A DNA stretch of 64,000 nucleotides, taken from assembly GCA_963775125.1 (NCBI GenBank), contig CAVZHQ010000004.1:1-64000 (forward strand), written 5' to 3'. The notes beneath the pieces were generated by a model. The model had not been told where the DNA came from. It saw only the letters and a program-made list of their open reading frames with translations, and searched no databases. The stretch comes from JAHECQ01 sp963775125 (GTDB taxonomy: Bacteria; Actinomycetota; Acidimicrobiia; Acidimicrobiales; SZUA-35). Every line of letters begins with the position of its first letter. Within the stretch, counting starts at the first letter, position 1. A program made the translations under genes and the position numbers. Below, one piece after another: positions 9,173 through 18,018 of the stretch.

Positions 9173-10887
9173 CGACCGATCCGAGCCCGGCGGCCACCCT
9201 GGCCGACCTATGGGAGCGTCACCGGGGTACCAACCTGAGCCGTGTGGCCGTCCTCGAGGATGTCACGCTGGCCATCATCGAGGGCACTGCCGACGACGAG
9301 GCCCGCTCCCTGGCCCAGCGCGAGGCGCACAAACTGGCCGGCTCGCTCGGTACGTTCGGGTTCCATGAGGGGAGCCGTCTGGCCAGGTCGATCGAGTCGC
9401 TGCTCGAGGACGAACGGCCCGAGCCTCTGACGCTGGCCGACGCCGTGGCCCTGTTGGCGCAACAGCTCGACCCATCACCGGGTCCGGTCGGGGAAGGGGT
9501 CGACCCCGCTCCCCCCGTCTCGGACGGGTCGGGTCAGGACGTTGAAACATCCGGGGCGACCCCCGCCTTCGACGGTCGTCGTCGCGTCGTGGTGCTCTCG
9601 GCCGACGAGATCCTGATCGGCCGACTGGCCGATGCGGCGAAGCGAGTCGAGCTCACCGTCACCGACTCCGCCGAGACGGCCCGCTCACTGGTCGAGACCG
9701 GCGGAATCGACACGGTGCTGGTCGATCTCGACGGCGATCACGGGATGGAGCGGTTCGAGGCGATCGTGCCGACCTCTTCGAGCACGAGGTTCTTCGCCTT
9801 GACGGGCTCGGATGACCCCGATCATCGGCTGCGGGTCGCCCAGGCGGGCGGCCATGGCTACTTCCCGCGTACGTTCGCCGCCAGTCGGCTCTTCGATCCG
9901 ACAGAGGCCGGACTGACATCGGAGCGGTATCCCGGGGCGCGGATTCTCGCCGTCGACGACGATCCGACCCAGCTCGACGTTCTCGACGTGATCCTCGGGG
10001 GCGCCGGCATGACCGTGACCCCACTGACTGAGCCCCTCCGGTTCTGGGAGACGTTGCAGGAGGTCCGACCCGATGCGGTGATCGTCGATGTCGACATGCC
10101 GGGGGTCAGCGGGCTCGTCCTGTGCCGGATGGTCCGCAACGACCCCCGCTGGCACCGGCTCCCGGTCCTGGTGCTGACCGCAGGCCACGATGCGACGGCC
10201 ATCCAGTCGGCGTTCGCGGCCGGAGCCGACGACTACATCGCCAAGCCCATCGCCTCGCCGCAGTTCGAGGCAAGGGTTGCGTCCCACGTGGAACGCCACC
10301 GTCTCGTGAGCCGTCTGACCGACGTCGATCCGCTCTGCGGCATCTGGGGCCGCAGGAGCGCGGAGCAGTCGCTGGGCGACCTCGTGCGGCTCGCCGGCCG
10401 GCAGGCCTCGCCCCTGTCGCTCGCCATGGTCGATCTCGACCATTTCCGCCGGGTCAACTCCCGCGGCGGTCACCTCACCGGCGATGCCGTGCTGCGAACC
10501 GTCGCTGACCTCATGCGTCGGCGCGTTCGCGAGGAGGACGTGGTCGGGCGTTGGGGAGGCGACGAGTTCGTCCTCGGCTTCTACGGCCTGAGCAGCGCGG
10601 TCGCCGTCGAACGGCTCACCGACATGCTCGGGGAGATGTCCTCGTCGAGGTTCGCCGATCTCGACGGGCGTGACTTCGGAGCGACCTTCAGCGCCGGTGT
10701 GGCCGAGTTCCCCCGCGACGGGACCGACCTTCCGGCACTGATCGGTGCGGCCGACGCCGCCCTCTACCGGGCGAAAGCCGTGCGAGCCACGGTGCGCGCC
10801 GCCTCGTCGCTCGGCGCCGCCGACCAGGGTACCGAACGGGTGGACGTGGTGGTAGTGGACGACGACGCAACCTCGTCGATCTGCTGA
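9169..10887 (+). CDS. HPt-REC-REC-GGDEF diguanylate cyclase, 3' end disrupted
   Basis: A 572-residue protein with an HPt domain (His54 in REAHKLAGSLGTFG), a degenerate receiver (about 137-245, lacking the acidic pair), a complete receiver (about 256-372, Asp307 in VIVDVDMPG) and a GGDEF domain (about 385-540) with RWGGDEF at 461-467. An intact RxxD inhibitory site (REED) lies nine residues upstream. After residue 555 the text starts another receiver (VDVVVVDDD). Restoring one base at about 10,868 extends it to 11,003 as NLVDLLTETLRARG and beyond, before it ends abruptly. The protein therefore seems to have had a third receiver that is now frameshifted and truncated at the edge of the next module. 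The GTG start overlaps the CheY gene stop. Confidence 0.85.
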   Translation: MTTDPSPAATLADLWERHRGTNLSRVAVLEDVTLAIIEGTADDEARSLAQREAHKLAGSLGTFGFHEGSRLARSIESLLEDERPEPLTLADAVALLAQQLDPSPGPVGEGVDPAPPVSDGSGQDVETSGATPAFDGRRRVVVLSADEILIGRLADAAKRVELTVTDSAETARSLVETGGIDTVLVDLDGDHGMERFEAIVPTSSSTRFFALTGSDDPDHRLRVAQAGGHGYFPRTFAASRLFDPTEAGLTSERYPGARILAVDDDPTQLDVLDVILGGAGMTVTPLTEPLRFWETLQEVRPDAVIVDVDMPGVSGLVLCRMVRNDPRWHRLPVLVLTAGHDATAIQSAFAAGADDYIAKPIASPQFEARVASHVERHRLVSRLTDVDPLCGIWGRRSAEQSLGDLVRLAGRQASPLSLAMVDLDHFRRVNSRGGHLTGDAVLRTVADLMRRRVREEDVVGRWGGDEFVLGFYGLSSAVAVERLTDMLGEMSSSRFADLDGRDFGATFSAGVAEFPRDGTDLPALIGAADAALYRAKAVRATVRAASSLGAADQGTERVDVVVVDDDATSSIC

Positions 10888-11496
10888 CGGAGACGCTTCG
10901 AGCCCGAGGACTGGCCGTGTGCGACCTGACCGATGGCCAGGTCGCGGCCGACCGGCTGGGGGTCGGGCCCTGGCACCCCCGAGTCCACGAGCTGACGTCG
11001 TGAAGCTCCGCCGGCCGTCGCCTCCGCATTGGTCAACGTCGCCCCACGGGGGATGATGGCGAAGATATGCACTTGGCTCTGCAGTTCGTGGTGGTCGGTA
11101 CCGGCCAACTCCCCACGAGGTGACACATCCATGTGAAGCGACCGAGGTCATGTCCATGGACCGAAGCCGACGCAGAGCAGGAGCGGGTGGTGTCGGAGGG
11201 GGATTGCCGCCCTTGACACACGCCGCCGGACTAGGTTCGACATTCGTCGATCCAACGCCGTCGCCAGGGATCGGCCCGCTCCTTTCCCGACCGCTCTGAG
11301 CGCCGGCCTGGCACCGACGAGCCTGGTGGTCGCCTGCCTCTATCCCGCCCTCGGCTCCTGAGATCAGCGATTCGCCCGATCGGCGGAGCGGGACCTTCGC
11401 CTCTGCCCAACTCGAGCTGGACCTCACAGAATGGATCTGCCTCCGAGAGGCGACCGAATGAGAACATCGATTCAGAGAAGCCATGAGGTGGCAGCG
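10888..11496. other. Intergenic stretch with truncated receiver tail and repeat copy 2
   Basis: The first 115 bases hold the out-of-frame remains of a third receiver domain from the upstream gene. The tRNA-Leu-like repeat lies at 11,191. The remaining sequence holds no frame with a recognisable product. Confidence 0.5.
11191..11233 (-). repeat. tRNA-Leu 3'-end-like repeat (copy 2 of 9)
   Basis: Begins TGTCGGAGGGGGATTG on the plus strand and continues through a cacgccgcc block, as in copies 3, 4, 6 and 8. It is more diverged (CCGCCCTTGACAC where the others have ACAACCCTTAACC), and the second half of the hairpin seen in those copies is not clear. It lies between the truncated signalling gene and the next module. 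Confidence 0.5.
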
Positions 11497-11826
11497 ATGA
11501 CGAAGACCGATGTGAAGACTGCGTGGAGCAAGGTAGGAGACGAGCTCTCCGGACTCGGGCTCAAGCTCAAGTACCACATACAGGGAGAGTTCGCCGACGA
11601 TGAGGACGGCGACGAGGTCAAAGCCGCGCTCAAGCGCCTCGCTGACGCCATCGACGACACCGTCGACGCCGCTGGAAACGCAGCCAAGGACCCTGCGGTG
11701 CGCGAGGACGTGAAGAACGCCGGCCAGTCGTTGATAACTGCTCTCGCCACAACAATGAACGAAGCAGTAAAGGCGTGCCGGTCAGCGAGTAACGAAACCG
11801 GCCGCAATAAACGAGACGACAACTGA
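11497..11826 (+). CDS. Small acidic helical protein of unknown function
   Basis: A 109-residue protein starting MTKTDVKTAWSKVGDEL. The frame extends upstream to 11,431, but those residues look non-coding. Heptad-like spacing of hydrophobic residues (ELSGLGLKLKYHI, VKAALKRLADAIDDTVDAAG) suggests helical bundles or a coiled coil. There is no membrane segment. No family is recognised with confidence, and nothing in the neighbourhood suggests a role. Confidence 0.5.
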   Translation: MTKTDVKTAWSKVGDELSGLGLKLKYHIQGEFADDEDGDEVKAALKRLADAIDDTVDAAGNAAKDPAVREDVKNAGQSLITALATTMNEAVKACRSASNETGRNKRDDN

Positions 11827-11869
11827 CGCCCAAACGTGAGCTTGACCGCCGGCACCTTCTCGAGCGAGG

Positions 11870-12290
11870 GCCTTGAGCTTGGGATGCATCTGCCATCGCC
11901 GCCACCGCGAGCATTCCGAGCGTGACGACAGTGATGTCCACCGCGACGACCTCTGCGGATCGCCATCGATCGAGCGCAGCGATCGAGCGCCGACTCCCGC
12001 ACCGGGATCGACTACGACCGCTGGTGCGCCATCAATAGGGCTGGCGGCCAGGTCGGTCGCCCTCTCGACAATCGGATCGGGAGTGAACAAGGTCCCGAGA
12101 CGCCGACAGCCGACGTCCTCAAGAGCTCGCGGCAACTCGCCCGTTCTGTCGACAAGCCAGGTGCGGTGGGCTCGAGCAAGATATCCGTTAGGCCGCTCCA
12201 CGCGCCACCATGGTGCCGATCGCTCCTTGCGTTCACCAACCGCGTCGGCTTCAGTTCCAGTCGGGACCTCCGGCACTATGCGGGGTTGCG
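11870..12290 (-). pseudogene. Remnant of an N6-type DNA methylase
   Basis: Read on the minus strand, residues encoded near 12,240-12,000 give LGTLFTPDPIVERATDLA and then AVVVDPGAGVGARSL. This resembles the start of adenine DNA methylases (a 'TP..I...M' approach helix followed by SAM-binding motif I, DPxxGxG). After a frame change near 11,990 the text continues EVVAVDITVVTLGMLAV, like motif II. The catalytic NPPY/DPPY motif and the C-terminal part are absent. A broken fragment, perhaps from a restriction or defence system. Recognition by eye only. Confidence 0.4.
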
Positions 12291-12313
12291 GGATGCGGCG
12301 AGACTCTGCTTCG

Positions 12314-13986
12314 ATGGTTGACTCAACGTTCGAGGCATCCGGTCGCCGTCCCGGTGAACCGGCCGACCCGTCCCACGACAGCAGTCCTGGTGGCCTTTCG
12401 CGCTCCCTCGGCCTGGGCCAGATCACCGCAAGCGGGGTCGGGATCATCATCGGCGCCGGGATCTATGTCCTACTCGGGGCCGCCACCGCCGAGGCGGGCG
12501 CCGGGGTGTGGCTGGCGTTCCTCGTCGCCGGAGCCCTCAGTGCGTTGACCGCGCTCAGCTACGCCGAGCTCGCCGCCATGTTCCCCAACGCCGGCGCCGA
12601 ATTCGACTACACCCGTCGAGTCGCCCCCGACTGGGCCGCCTTCGTCGTCGGTTGGGTCATGATCCTCGGACTTGTCATCGCTGCCGCAGCGGTATCGCTG
12701 GGCTTCGCCAGCTACCTCCGATACTTCATTGACCTTCCACAACGCGTCGGCGCATGGGGACTGCTTGGCTTCATCACCATCGTCGCCCTCGCCGGAATCG
12801 AACAATCCGCACGACTGACCGTTGCCTTCTCCGCGATCCAGGTCGGCGGACTCGCCGTGATCGTGGCGATCGGCATTCCCCACATCGGCGACCACAACCT
12901 TGTCGAAGGCTCCTCAGCGTCCGGTGTCATCACCGCCGCGGCGTTGGTGTTCTTCGCTTTCGTCGGCTTCGACGAAGTCATCACGCTCGCCGAAGAGACA
13001 ACCAACCCCGCCCGGACAGTGCCCCGAGCCCTCCTCCTCGCGTTGGCAATTTCAACCATGCTCTACGTTGCCGTAGCGATCGCCGGTATCAGCGTCCTCG
13101 GACCCGTAGCGCTCGCCGAATCCGAACAACCACTCGCCGACGTAATGAGCGAAGCGATCGGCTCCCAGTCAGCGAAGGTCGTCGCACTCGTTGCGTTGAT
13201 CGCCACGACGAACACCACCCTGCTCGCAATAACCGCAGCGTCTCGCCTTCAGTTCGGTATGGCGGACACGGGCGCGCTCCCCGCTTCGTCGGCCGCCTCA
13301 GCGAGCGACGCTCGCCATGGGTCGCAGTACTCACAGCAGCGGCCGTCGCCGCGGGCTTCGTCGCAATCGGCGACCTCCGACTCGTCGCCAGCATCACCGA
13401 CTTCGCGGTCTACCTCGTCTTCATTGCCGTGAACGTTACGGTCATCCTCTTGCGCTTCTGGCAGCCGAATCGGCGGCGGCCATTTGCCATACCCGGCACG
13501 ATCGCGAACGTCCCGATATCCCCCGTGCTCGCGCTCGCCACCATCGCCGTCCTCCTGCCGTCGCTCGAACCGACAGCGATCTTCCTCGGTGCGATCGTCG
13601 TAGCCATCGGACTCGCTGTCTACGCTTCGCTCCGACACTTCCGACCGGCACAACCACAACCCCAGCTACTGCCCGAGGACCCCATGAAGCCACGCACCCG
13701 AATACAGCGCAGCGAGGCGACCCTCGTATCGGAAATCCTCCGCATCGACTTCGCCGCCGTCGAATTCGATCTCGACCAGTTTCATCAGGGAATGGGTGTC
13801 GAACTCCAGCACGGGACTGGCGACCCCGACACGAACGTCACCAACGACGATCTCATCACAATCGGCAAGCTCGCACTCGCCCACCTCAACGAAATCCCCG
13901 ACTACTACACCCGCCTCGCCGCAATGCAAGCCCAGGCCCAAGCCCAGGCCCAGGCCCACAAGAGAATCGATGGGCATTCGAGGTGA
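12314..13986 (+). CDS. APC-superfamily amino acid permease, frameshifted
   Basis: A polytopic transporter of the APC (amino acid-polyamine-cation) superfamily. The N-terminus carries the first-helix motif GQITASGVGIIIGAGIYVLLG, typical of substrate contact in this family, and about 12 hydrophobic helices follow. VFFAFVGFDEVITLAEET is the conserved helix-6 region. The frame breaks at a run of four C at 13,279-13,282. Adding one C restores GALPRFVGRLSERR and the remaining helices, so I treat the gene as one unit. The restored frame has no stop before 13,986, so the permease is continuous with a DUF5661-like tail. The ATG at 12,314 was chosen because the upstream frame is not protein-like. Confidence 0.75.
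13684..13986 (+). CDS. DUF5661-like small protein, possibly fused to the permease
   Basis: From the ATG at 13,684 (MKPRTRIQ) the 100-residue text includes EFDLDQFHQGMGVELQHG, then DPDTNVTNDDLITIGKLA and AHLNEIPDYYTRLAAM. This resembles the short DUF5661 family of unknown function. It ends in a simple AQ/AQAQ repeat encoded by six copies of a cag-gcc type pair. It is in frame with the restored permease. Either it is translated independently from the ATG (GAGGA lies eight bases upstream) or it is a C-terminal domain of the transporter. Function unknown. Confidence 0.5.
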   Translation: MKPRTRIQRSEATLVSEILRIDFAAVEFDLDQFHQGMGVELQHGTGDPDTNVTNDDLITIGKLALAHLNEIPDYYTRLAAMQAQAQAQAQAHKRIDGHSR

Positions 13987-14160
13987 TCAAGGGTCGCACA
14001 CACTTCTCGCCGAGCCCGAACCGAGTCAGCTCTCGGCGCCGTTGAGCTCACGTCCCGACCGGCTCCAGCCCCGCCGACTGAGGTGGACAACCGTTCTGTC
14101 GGCGTGACCTCGCAGCGAGCTGAACCTAAGTGGTCCTTCGCGGAAGTTCGTGGGTGTTGG

Positions 14161-14494
14161 TCAGGTCCAGGCGGTGGGGTCGTTGAGGTAGAGGCCGCAG
14201 GCGCAGTCGAGGGCTTGTTCGGGGGTGCCTGTGAGTCGGCCGTTGGGGAGGATCGAGTTCTCGTAAGCTGTCGTGGCTTGCGAGATAGATCGCGAATCCC
14301 CACAGCTCGGCGTTTTTCTTGTAGGTCAGCCGACAGAGCGGCATCGGGTCGCCGGTGAAATCGGTGCTGGTGAGGTAGACGAAGTCACCGCGGAACCGGA
14401 TGCTGAGTTCGGCGAGGTTCGGCCAGCGTTGGTGGCGGTGGGTGTCGAGGCGGCGGGTGAGCAGTCGGCGGGTGTTGTCGGGGATCGCCATCAC
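14161..14494 (-). pseudogene. Small actinobacterial conserved protein, frameshifted
   Basis: Minus-strand text from 14,494 reads MAIPDNTRRLLTRRL, then RWPNLAELSIRFRGDFVY, CRLTYKKNAELWGFAIYLAS. A one-base change of frame near 14,267 restores YENSILPNGRLTGTPEQ and ALDCACGLYLNDPTAW before a stop. This is the layout of a short conserved actinobacterial protein often found beside transposase genes. Its function is unknown. Uncorrected, the frame continues as basic non-protein-like text. Whether the shift is real or a sequencing error cannot be told. Confidence 0.55.
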
Positions 14495-14514
14495 CCGCTG
14501 ATGGTAGGTGGTGG

Positions 14515-14670
14515 TCAGGCGGCGGGTCGGTGTGCGTCGATGCGGGCGCAGAGCTTGTCGAGGTCGTCACGCCCGAAGTTCCAGTCGAACGGGACGGCGC
14601 GCTGGTTGTAGCGCTCCTCGAACCTGGCGGGTCGTTCGGTGATTTCGTCGAGAGTGTTGACGTCCAACTT
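14515..14670 (-). mobile_element. IS630-like transposase, C-terminal remnant
   Basis: About 50 codons at the end of a minus-strand frame read NTLDEITERPARFEERYNQ, then VPFDWNFGRDDLDKLCARID. This matches the C-terminal region of IS630-family transposases (FExRYNxTAxPFxWxF and a terminal LLARI helix). The DDE catalytic domain is absent. It abuts the serine recombinase remnant on the opposite strand, so the junction at about 14,671 is a rearrangement breakpoint. Confidence 0.6.
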
Positions 14671-14671
14671 C

Positions 14672-14990
14672 GAGATCGCCTGCGGCACCACCAATGACCC
14701 CGACACCATCGCCGGATTCACCCGGCGCATCGAAAGCGCCCGCTCGGAACGAAACGGCGCCGAGATCCGCTTGCGGCGAGCAACCAGCGGACGGGGCCTC
14801 ACCGAAGCCGAGATCCGAGCGGTCGTCAGCAACCTCGCTGATGCGTTGGTACTCCTCGCCAACGCATCGCATCAGGATCGGCGACGGGTCTACGAGGCGG
14901 CACAACTCGAGGTTCTCTAAGATCACGAAAACAACCGGGCCCAGATCTCGGTCGCCCCGAGGGTTACTGGTGGTGTCGGATGGGGGATTA
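14672..14990 (+). pseudogene. Serine recombinase, C-terminal remnant
   Basis: About 90 codons resemble the coiled-coil and terminal part of large serine recombinases: TNDPDTIAGFTRRIESARSE, RGLTEAEIRAVVSNLADAL, then QDRRRVYEAAQLEVL. A TAA interrupts there, and the same frame continues DHENNRAQISVAPRV up to a tRNA-Leu-like repeat. Resolvase and zinc-ribbon parts are absent. The terminal 35 residues are nearly the same as in the remnant at 1573-1695, so the two came from related elements using the same attachment site. Confidence 0.62.
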
Positions 14991-15047
14991 CAACCCTTAA
15001 CCCACGCCGCCACAGCAGGTGGATCCCGTTGGCGACAGAGGCAGCGT
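14974..15047 (-). repeat. tRNA-Leu 3'-end-like repeat (copy 3 of 9)
   Basis: Begins TGTCGGATGGGGGATTACAA on the plus strand, passes through CCCTTAACCC and ends in a hairpin: arms at 15,004-15,011 (acgccgcc) and 15,040-15,047 (ggcagcgt), with a GGATCCCGTTGGCG block in the loop. On the minus strand the single deviating base forms a G-T wobble. It immediately follows a serine recombinase remnant. Confidence 0.65.
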
Positions 15048-15089
15048 GAGCGACCCTTACCGGCCGCCCGTGGCAACGGGCTGGACCGC

Positions 15090-15119
15090 TCGACATTACT
15101 CGTATGCAATACGTATACT
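15090..15119 (+). promoter_or_regulatory. Promoter and operator of the MazEF-type module
   Basis: A -35-like TCGACA (15,090-15,095) and a -10-like TATACT (15,114-15,119) are 18 bases apart. The predicted transcription start falls at or next to the ATG at 15,126, so the mRNA is probably leaderless. An 8-base palindrome ATACGTAT (15,109-15,116) overlaps the -10 box, and GTAT/ATAC half sites flank it. This is the usual place for autorepression by the antitoxin. Confidence 0.55.
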
Positions 15120-15125
15120 GAACGT

Positions 15126-15377
15126 ATGACGCAGACGTTAAGCTTCCGAGCCGAAACCTCACTCGCCACAGAACTCGATGCCGCAGCGGCCGAAGCAGGC
15201 GTTCCGCGGAGCGACCTGCTCAACCAGGCTGTCCGCGAGTTCCTCTACCGCCTCCGATGCGAGCGCGACGCCGAGCGGTACGCCCTGCAACCGTTCACCG
15301 CAGCCGAGACGGCGGCCTGGCCGAACGAAGCATGGCCAGACGATGACACCGACTGGACCGAAGTGTTCAGCCAATGA
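15126..15377 (+). CDS. Ribbon-helix-helix antitoxin (MazE/CopG-like)
   Basis: An 83-residue protein. The N-terminus (MTQTLSFRAETSLATELDAA) fits a ribbon-helix-helix DNA-binding fold: a beta strand with alternating residues, then the helix AAEAGVPRSDLLNQAVREFL. The acidic, Trp-rich C-terminus (WPNEAWPDDDTDWTEVF) is the expected toxin-wrapping tail. It overlaps the downstream toxin by ATGA. It probably binds the palindrome in its promoter and neutralises the toxin. The exact subfamily is uncertain. Confidence 0.75.
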   Translation: MTQTLSFRAETSLATELDAAAAEAGVPRSDLLNQAVREFLYRLRCERDAERYALQPFTAAETAAWPNEAWPDDDTDWTEVFSQ

Positions 15378-15691
15378 AGCGCGGCGAGATCTGGTTTGCC
15401 GATATCGGACGAGGCGGGGATCGCCCCGTCCTCATCCTCACACGCGATCCCGTCGCCGACCGTATCGACGCAGTCGTCGTAGCCCATCTGACAACGACAA
15501 TTCGCGGCCTGACATCGGAACTGCCACTGGGCCCCGCCGACGGCCTCCAACGGGACTGCGTCGTCTCCTTCGACAACCTCCACACGATACCGAGATCGTC
15601 ATTTCGCCGACGCGTCGCGGTCCTCCGCCCGTCACGACTCGACGAAGCATGCGACCGACTGGGCGACGCGCTGGGCTGCGGCGACCACTGA
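15374..15691 (+). CDS. MazF/PemK-family mRNA interferase toxin
   Basis: A 105-residue protein with the PemK/MazF start MKRGEIWFADIG, RPVLILTRD, a central strand SELPLGPADGLQRDCVVSFD and the terminal helix LDEACDRLGDALG. This family cleaves mRNA at short specific sequences. The conserved Arg and Ser/Thr positions of the active site (RGEIW and the RPVLIL-T stretch) are present, so it looks functional. It lies between repeat copies 3 and 4 with its antitoxin as the only intact genes of that module. Confidence 0.85.
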   Translation: MKRGEIWFADIGRGGDRPVLILTRDPVADRIDAVVVAHLTTTIRGLTSELPLGPADGLQRDCVVSFDNLHTIPRSSFRRRVAVLRPSRLDEACDRLGDALGCGDH

Positions 15692-15888
15692 CGACCAACT
15701 CACGTCGATGCAGCGACGATGATCAGCGTCGCGCCCGCCTTGTTCTCGGGCGGTGACGACGCCAAGAACCTCGTCCGGCCCGTTTCGTTCACAGTGGCCT
15801 GTACAAGTGCCCCGGCGGCCGTGACCTGCTTCAGTGGTCTGCCCCATCGACTTCACTTGCGGCGGTGCCGGACCCGGATACGGGCTCT

Positions 15889-15975
15889 GGCCACTCGACC
15901 ACACCATCACCTGGACCGAGCGGCAACTCGAACGCCGCGTCATCGACCACATCCAGCACGAAGACGCTCACCCCG
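15889..15975 (+). mobile_element. IS481/IS3-like transposase, C-terminal remnant
   Basis: Text WPLDHTITWTERQLERRVI followed by DHIQHEDAHP resembles the end of the integrase-core domain of IS481/IS3 transposases (LDxxLIxNxRHLERVLxEYVxHYNxxRPH). The DDE residues and the N-terminus are gone. A second, better preserved copy of the same region lies at 20,838-20,960. Confidence 0.45.
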
Positions 15976-16431
15976 CCACCCGCTCGACGCAGCAACCACC
16001 CACATACAAACCAGTCGCACTTCGGCGATGGCCCCGGATCCGGCTCGACTCCGAGCTGTCATTGGTTGCTGCGGTAGGTGCACTCGGGATCGGCGCTGGC
16101 CGACACGCCTGGCGGGAATCGCGTGTCAGGGTCGTACCCAATGCTGGCTCGGGCCCCGCCGAGGAGATCGACGTGGCTCACGTTGAGACGGGCCGCAGCA
16201 GCAGAGATCGCCTCAATCTCTGACTCTGACACGCAATCAATCGGGTCGAAGACGACGCAATCGGCGATGCCACCCCCGAACAGGTCGGTAAACAGCACCC
16301 CCCTCCGCCCTCCAACGACGCCTCGGACATCGGACCACACGGGCGGGAGGCCACCCTGCACTCGAGGCGGCGCAGGCCCAGCGAGCTGCACCGCCCATTG
16401 CAGGAAACCGATGGACGAACATCTGTTCCTA

Positions 16432-16502
16432 TGTCGGAGTGGCGATTACAAACCTAAACCCACGCCGCCGAAGCCGGTGGATCCCATTGGCGCAAGCGGC
16501 GT
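16432..16502 (-). repeat. tRNA-Leu 3'-end-like repeat (copy 4 of 9)
   Basis: 71 bases, beginning TGTCGGAGTGGCGATTACAA and ending in a hairpin with perfect 7-base arms at 16,462-16,468 (acgccgc) and 16,496-16,502 (gcggcgt). A GAACA/TGTTC palindrome at 16,417-16,428 lies just beyond the acceptor end, matching the palindrome beside the true tRNA-Leu and copy 7. It lies downstream of the methyltransferase gene. Confidence 0.65.
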
Positions 16503-16631
16503 GACAACCTGGTGGGCGGCTTCGGCCGCGCAATCGCGACGGCCTCATCAACGAATACCCACATGCCGCCTGACCATCCACGACGCAATATCAGGCACCC
16601 ACACGGTTGGGCCCGTCGGGTCTGCTTTGGG

Positions 16632-17713
16632 CTATCTGGCGATGACGTACCAGTTGTTCTGGATGTCGTGTTCGAGTTCGTTCGTCTGTATCGACGTGAA
16701 ACCGGCTTCGGTCAGGTACTCACGAGTCTTTTCCTCACCCCACATCGCGCCGAGACCTTCGCCTCCCTGAGCGAGCGAGACAGTCATGCAATGCATGCAC
16801 GACACCGTGTAAAGAAGTGGTCCGATGGGGTGATCGATGTTGTTGTGCGGGAACGTCGACCCCTTGATGTCTTGCATCAGGTACACCCCGTCGGCCTTAA
16901 GGGCGCGATTGATGCCCTTCAGCACGTTGAGCGGCTGGGCCTGATCATGGACAGCGTCGAACGTGGTGATGAAGTCAAACTCGTCAACGGGTGCCGTGAC
17001 GTCGAAGTCGCTCAGATCGCGAGCGACGAACTCCACGTTCGACAGCCCACGCTCGGCTGCCTGCGACCGCCCATAGGCGATCGCTTCGTCGGAGAGATCG
17101 AGGCCGACGAAGCGGCTGTTAGGAAATAGTTCGGCCAGTCGGGTGATGACGCGGCCCTGGCCGCAGCAACATCGAGCATGCGGATGCCCGCCTCTAGTCG
17201 CTGCGTCAGTCCGGGAATCAACGGCAAGATGTCACTCTCGAGTCCCGACATCACGGTCAGGGCGCTCTCCTCGGCCATCACGGTGTGGAACCGTGGATAG
17301 CGGTCGTACGGCACCCCGCCGCCGGCTCGGAAACACTCAGTGATGTCGTCCTCGACCGCGCCGAGCAAGGCGATGTACTGGGCGAACATCGCCATGTTGT
17401 CGGCGCCGGCTGCACGGGCCAGGAATGCCGAATGCTCGGCCGGCAGACGGAACGTCAAACGGTCTTGGTCGACCACGTCGACAACCCGGGAGGTCACCAT
17501 CGCCCCCAACCACTCCCGCACGTACCGCTCGTTCAGCCCGGCCGCGGCTGCGATCTCGGTCGAGGTGGCCGGCTCCATGCCGTTCATCGTGTCGAACAGA
17601 CCCGTGCGATGGCCGATCGATGCCATGAGACACAACGCACCGTCGTTGAGCGCGCCGACGAAACGTTCGGCGAACGCACCAGCCCTGTCGTCATCGAAGC
17701 TCGGCACGCCCAT
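16632..17713 (-). CDS. Class I SAM-dependent methyltransferase, frameshifted in motif I
   Basis: A methyltransferase of about 360 residues. The N-terminal half has a winged-helix-like dimerisation region (ALCLMASIGHRTGLFDTM, TSTEIAAAAGLNERYVREWL). The frame breaks at about 17,167 within the SAM-binding loop: restoring one base gives MLDVGCGQGRVITRLAELF and NSRFVGLDLSDEAIAYGRS, then the downstream frame continues EFVARDLSDFD, DFITTFDAVHDQ and the C-terminal GFTSIQTNELEHDIQNNWYV. The substrate is unknown. Similar two-domain methyltransferases act on small molecules. ATG at 17,713. The indel makes it a pseudogene as given, but a one-base sequencing error is as likely. Confidence 0.75.
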
Positions 17714-18018
17714 CGATCACCTCCATGTGACTGGATCACCTCTCTGCTGACACCGGGATTGTAGAACGCGCTCTCAACGGCGTCATCACCGCCACAGTAC
17801 TGAGACGCCCGGCACAGGCCCGGACGCGATTTTCGTGCGCAACACCCAGGCCACGCAGGAACACTCTGCCGACCACGCCCTCGGACCAGGGATCTGCACC
17901 CACAACGCCCGGATGGGTTCGACGCACTCAGCCCCGAATCGAGCGCGACGGCACACAGGCATAGGCGACCACCTGGCGCCGGGCCCTCCCAGTGCTTGCC
18001 CTCGCTGGCCCCGGGAGT
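17714..18018. other. Intergenic stretch, nothing identified
   Basis: About 300 bases upstream of the methyltransferase. No frame, repeat or clear promoter could be supported on either strand. Confidence 0.4.

Larger units (their letters stand above)
15692..16631. other. Module interior without an intact gene
   Basis: About 940 bases with a transposase remnant (15,889-15,975) and repeat copy 4. A minus-strand frame at 16,059-16,391 gives GGIADCVVFDPIDCVSE and SEIEAISAAAARLNVSHVDL, which looks somewhat protein-like but matches nothing I know. I list it here rather than as a gene. Confidence 0.4.

Noticed and set aside
12470..12895. Minus-strand frame opposite the permease
   Set aside because: Rich in Gly, Glu and Asp as expected from the antisense of a membrane-protein gene. 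No independent support.
16059..16391. Minus-strand hypothetical gene
   Set aside because: Part of it looks protein-like, but there is no clear start, ribosome site or family. Kept only as a note in the intergenic entry.
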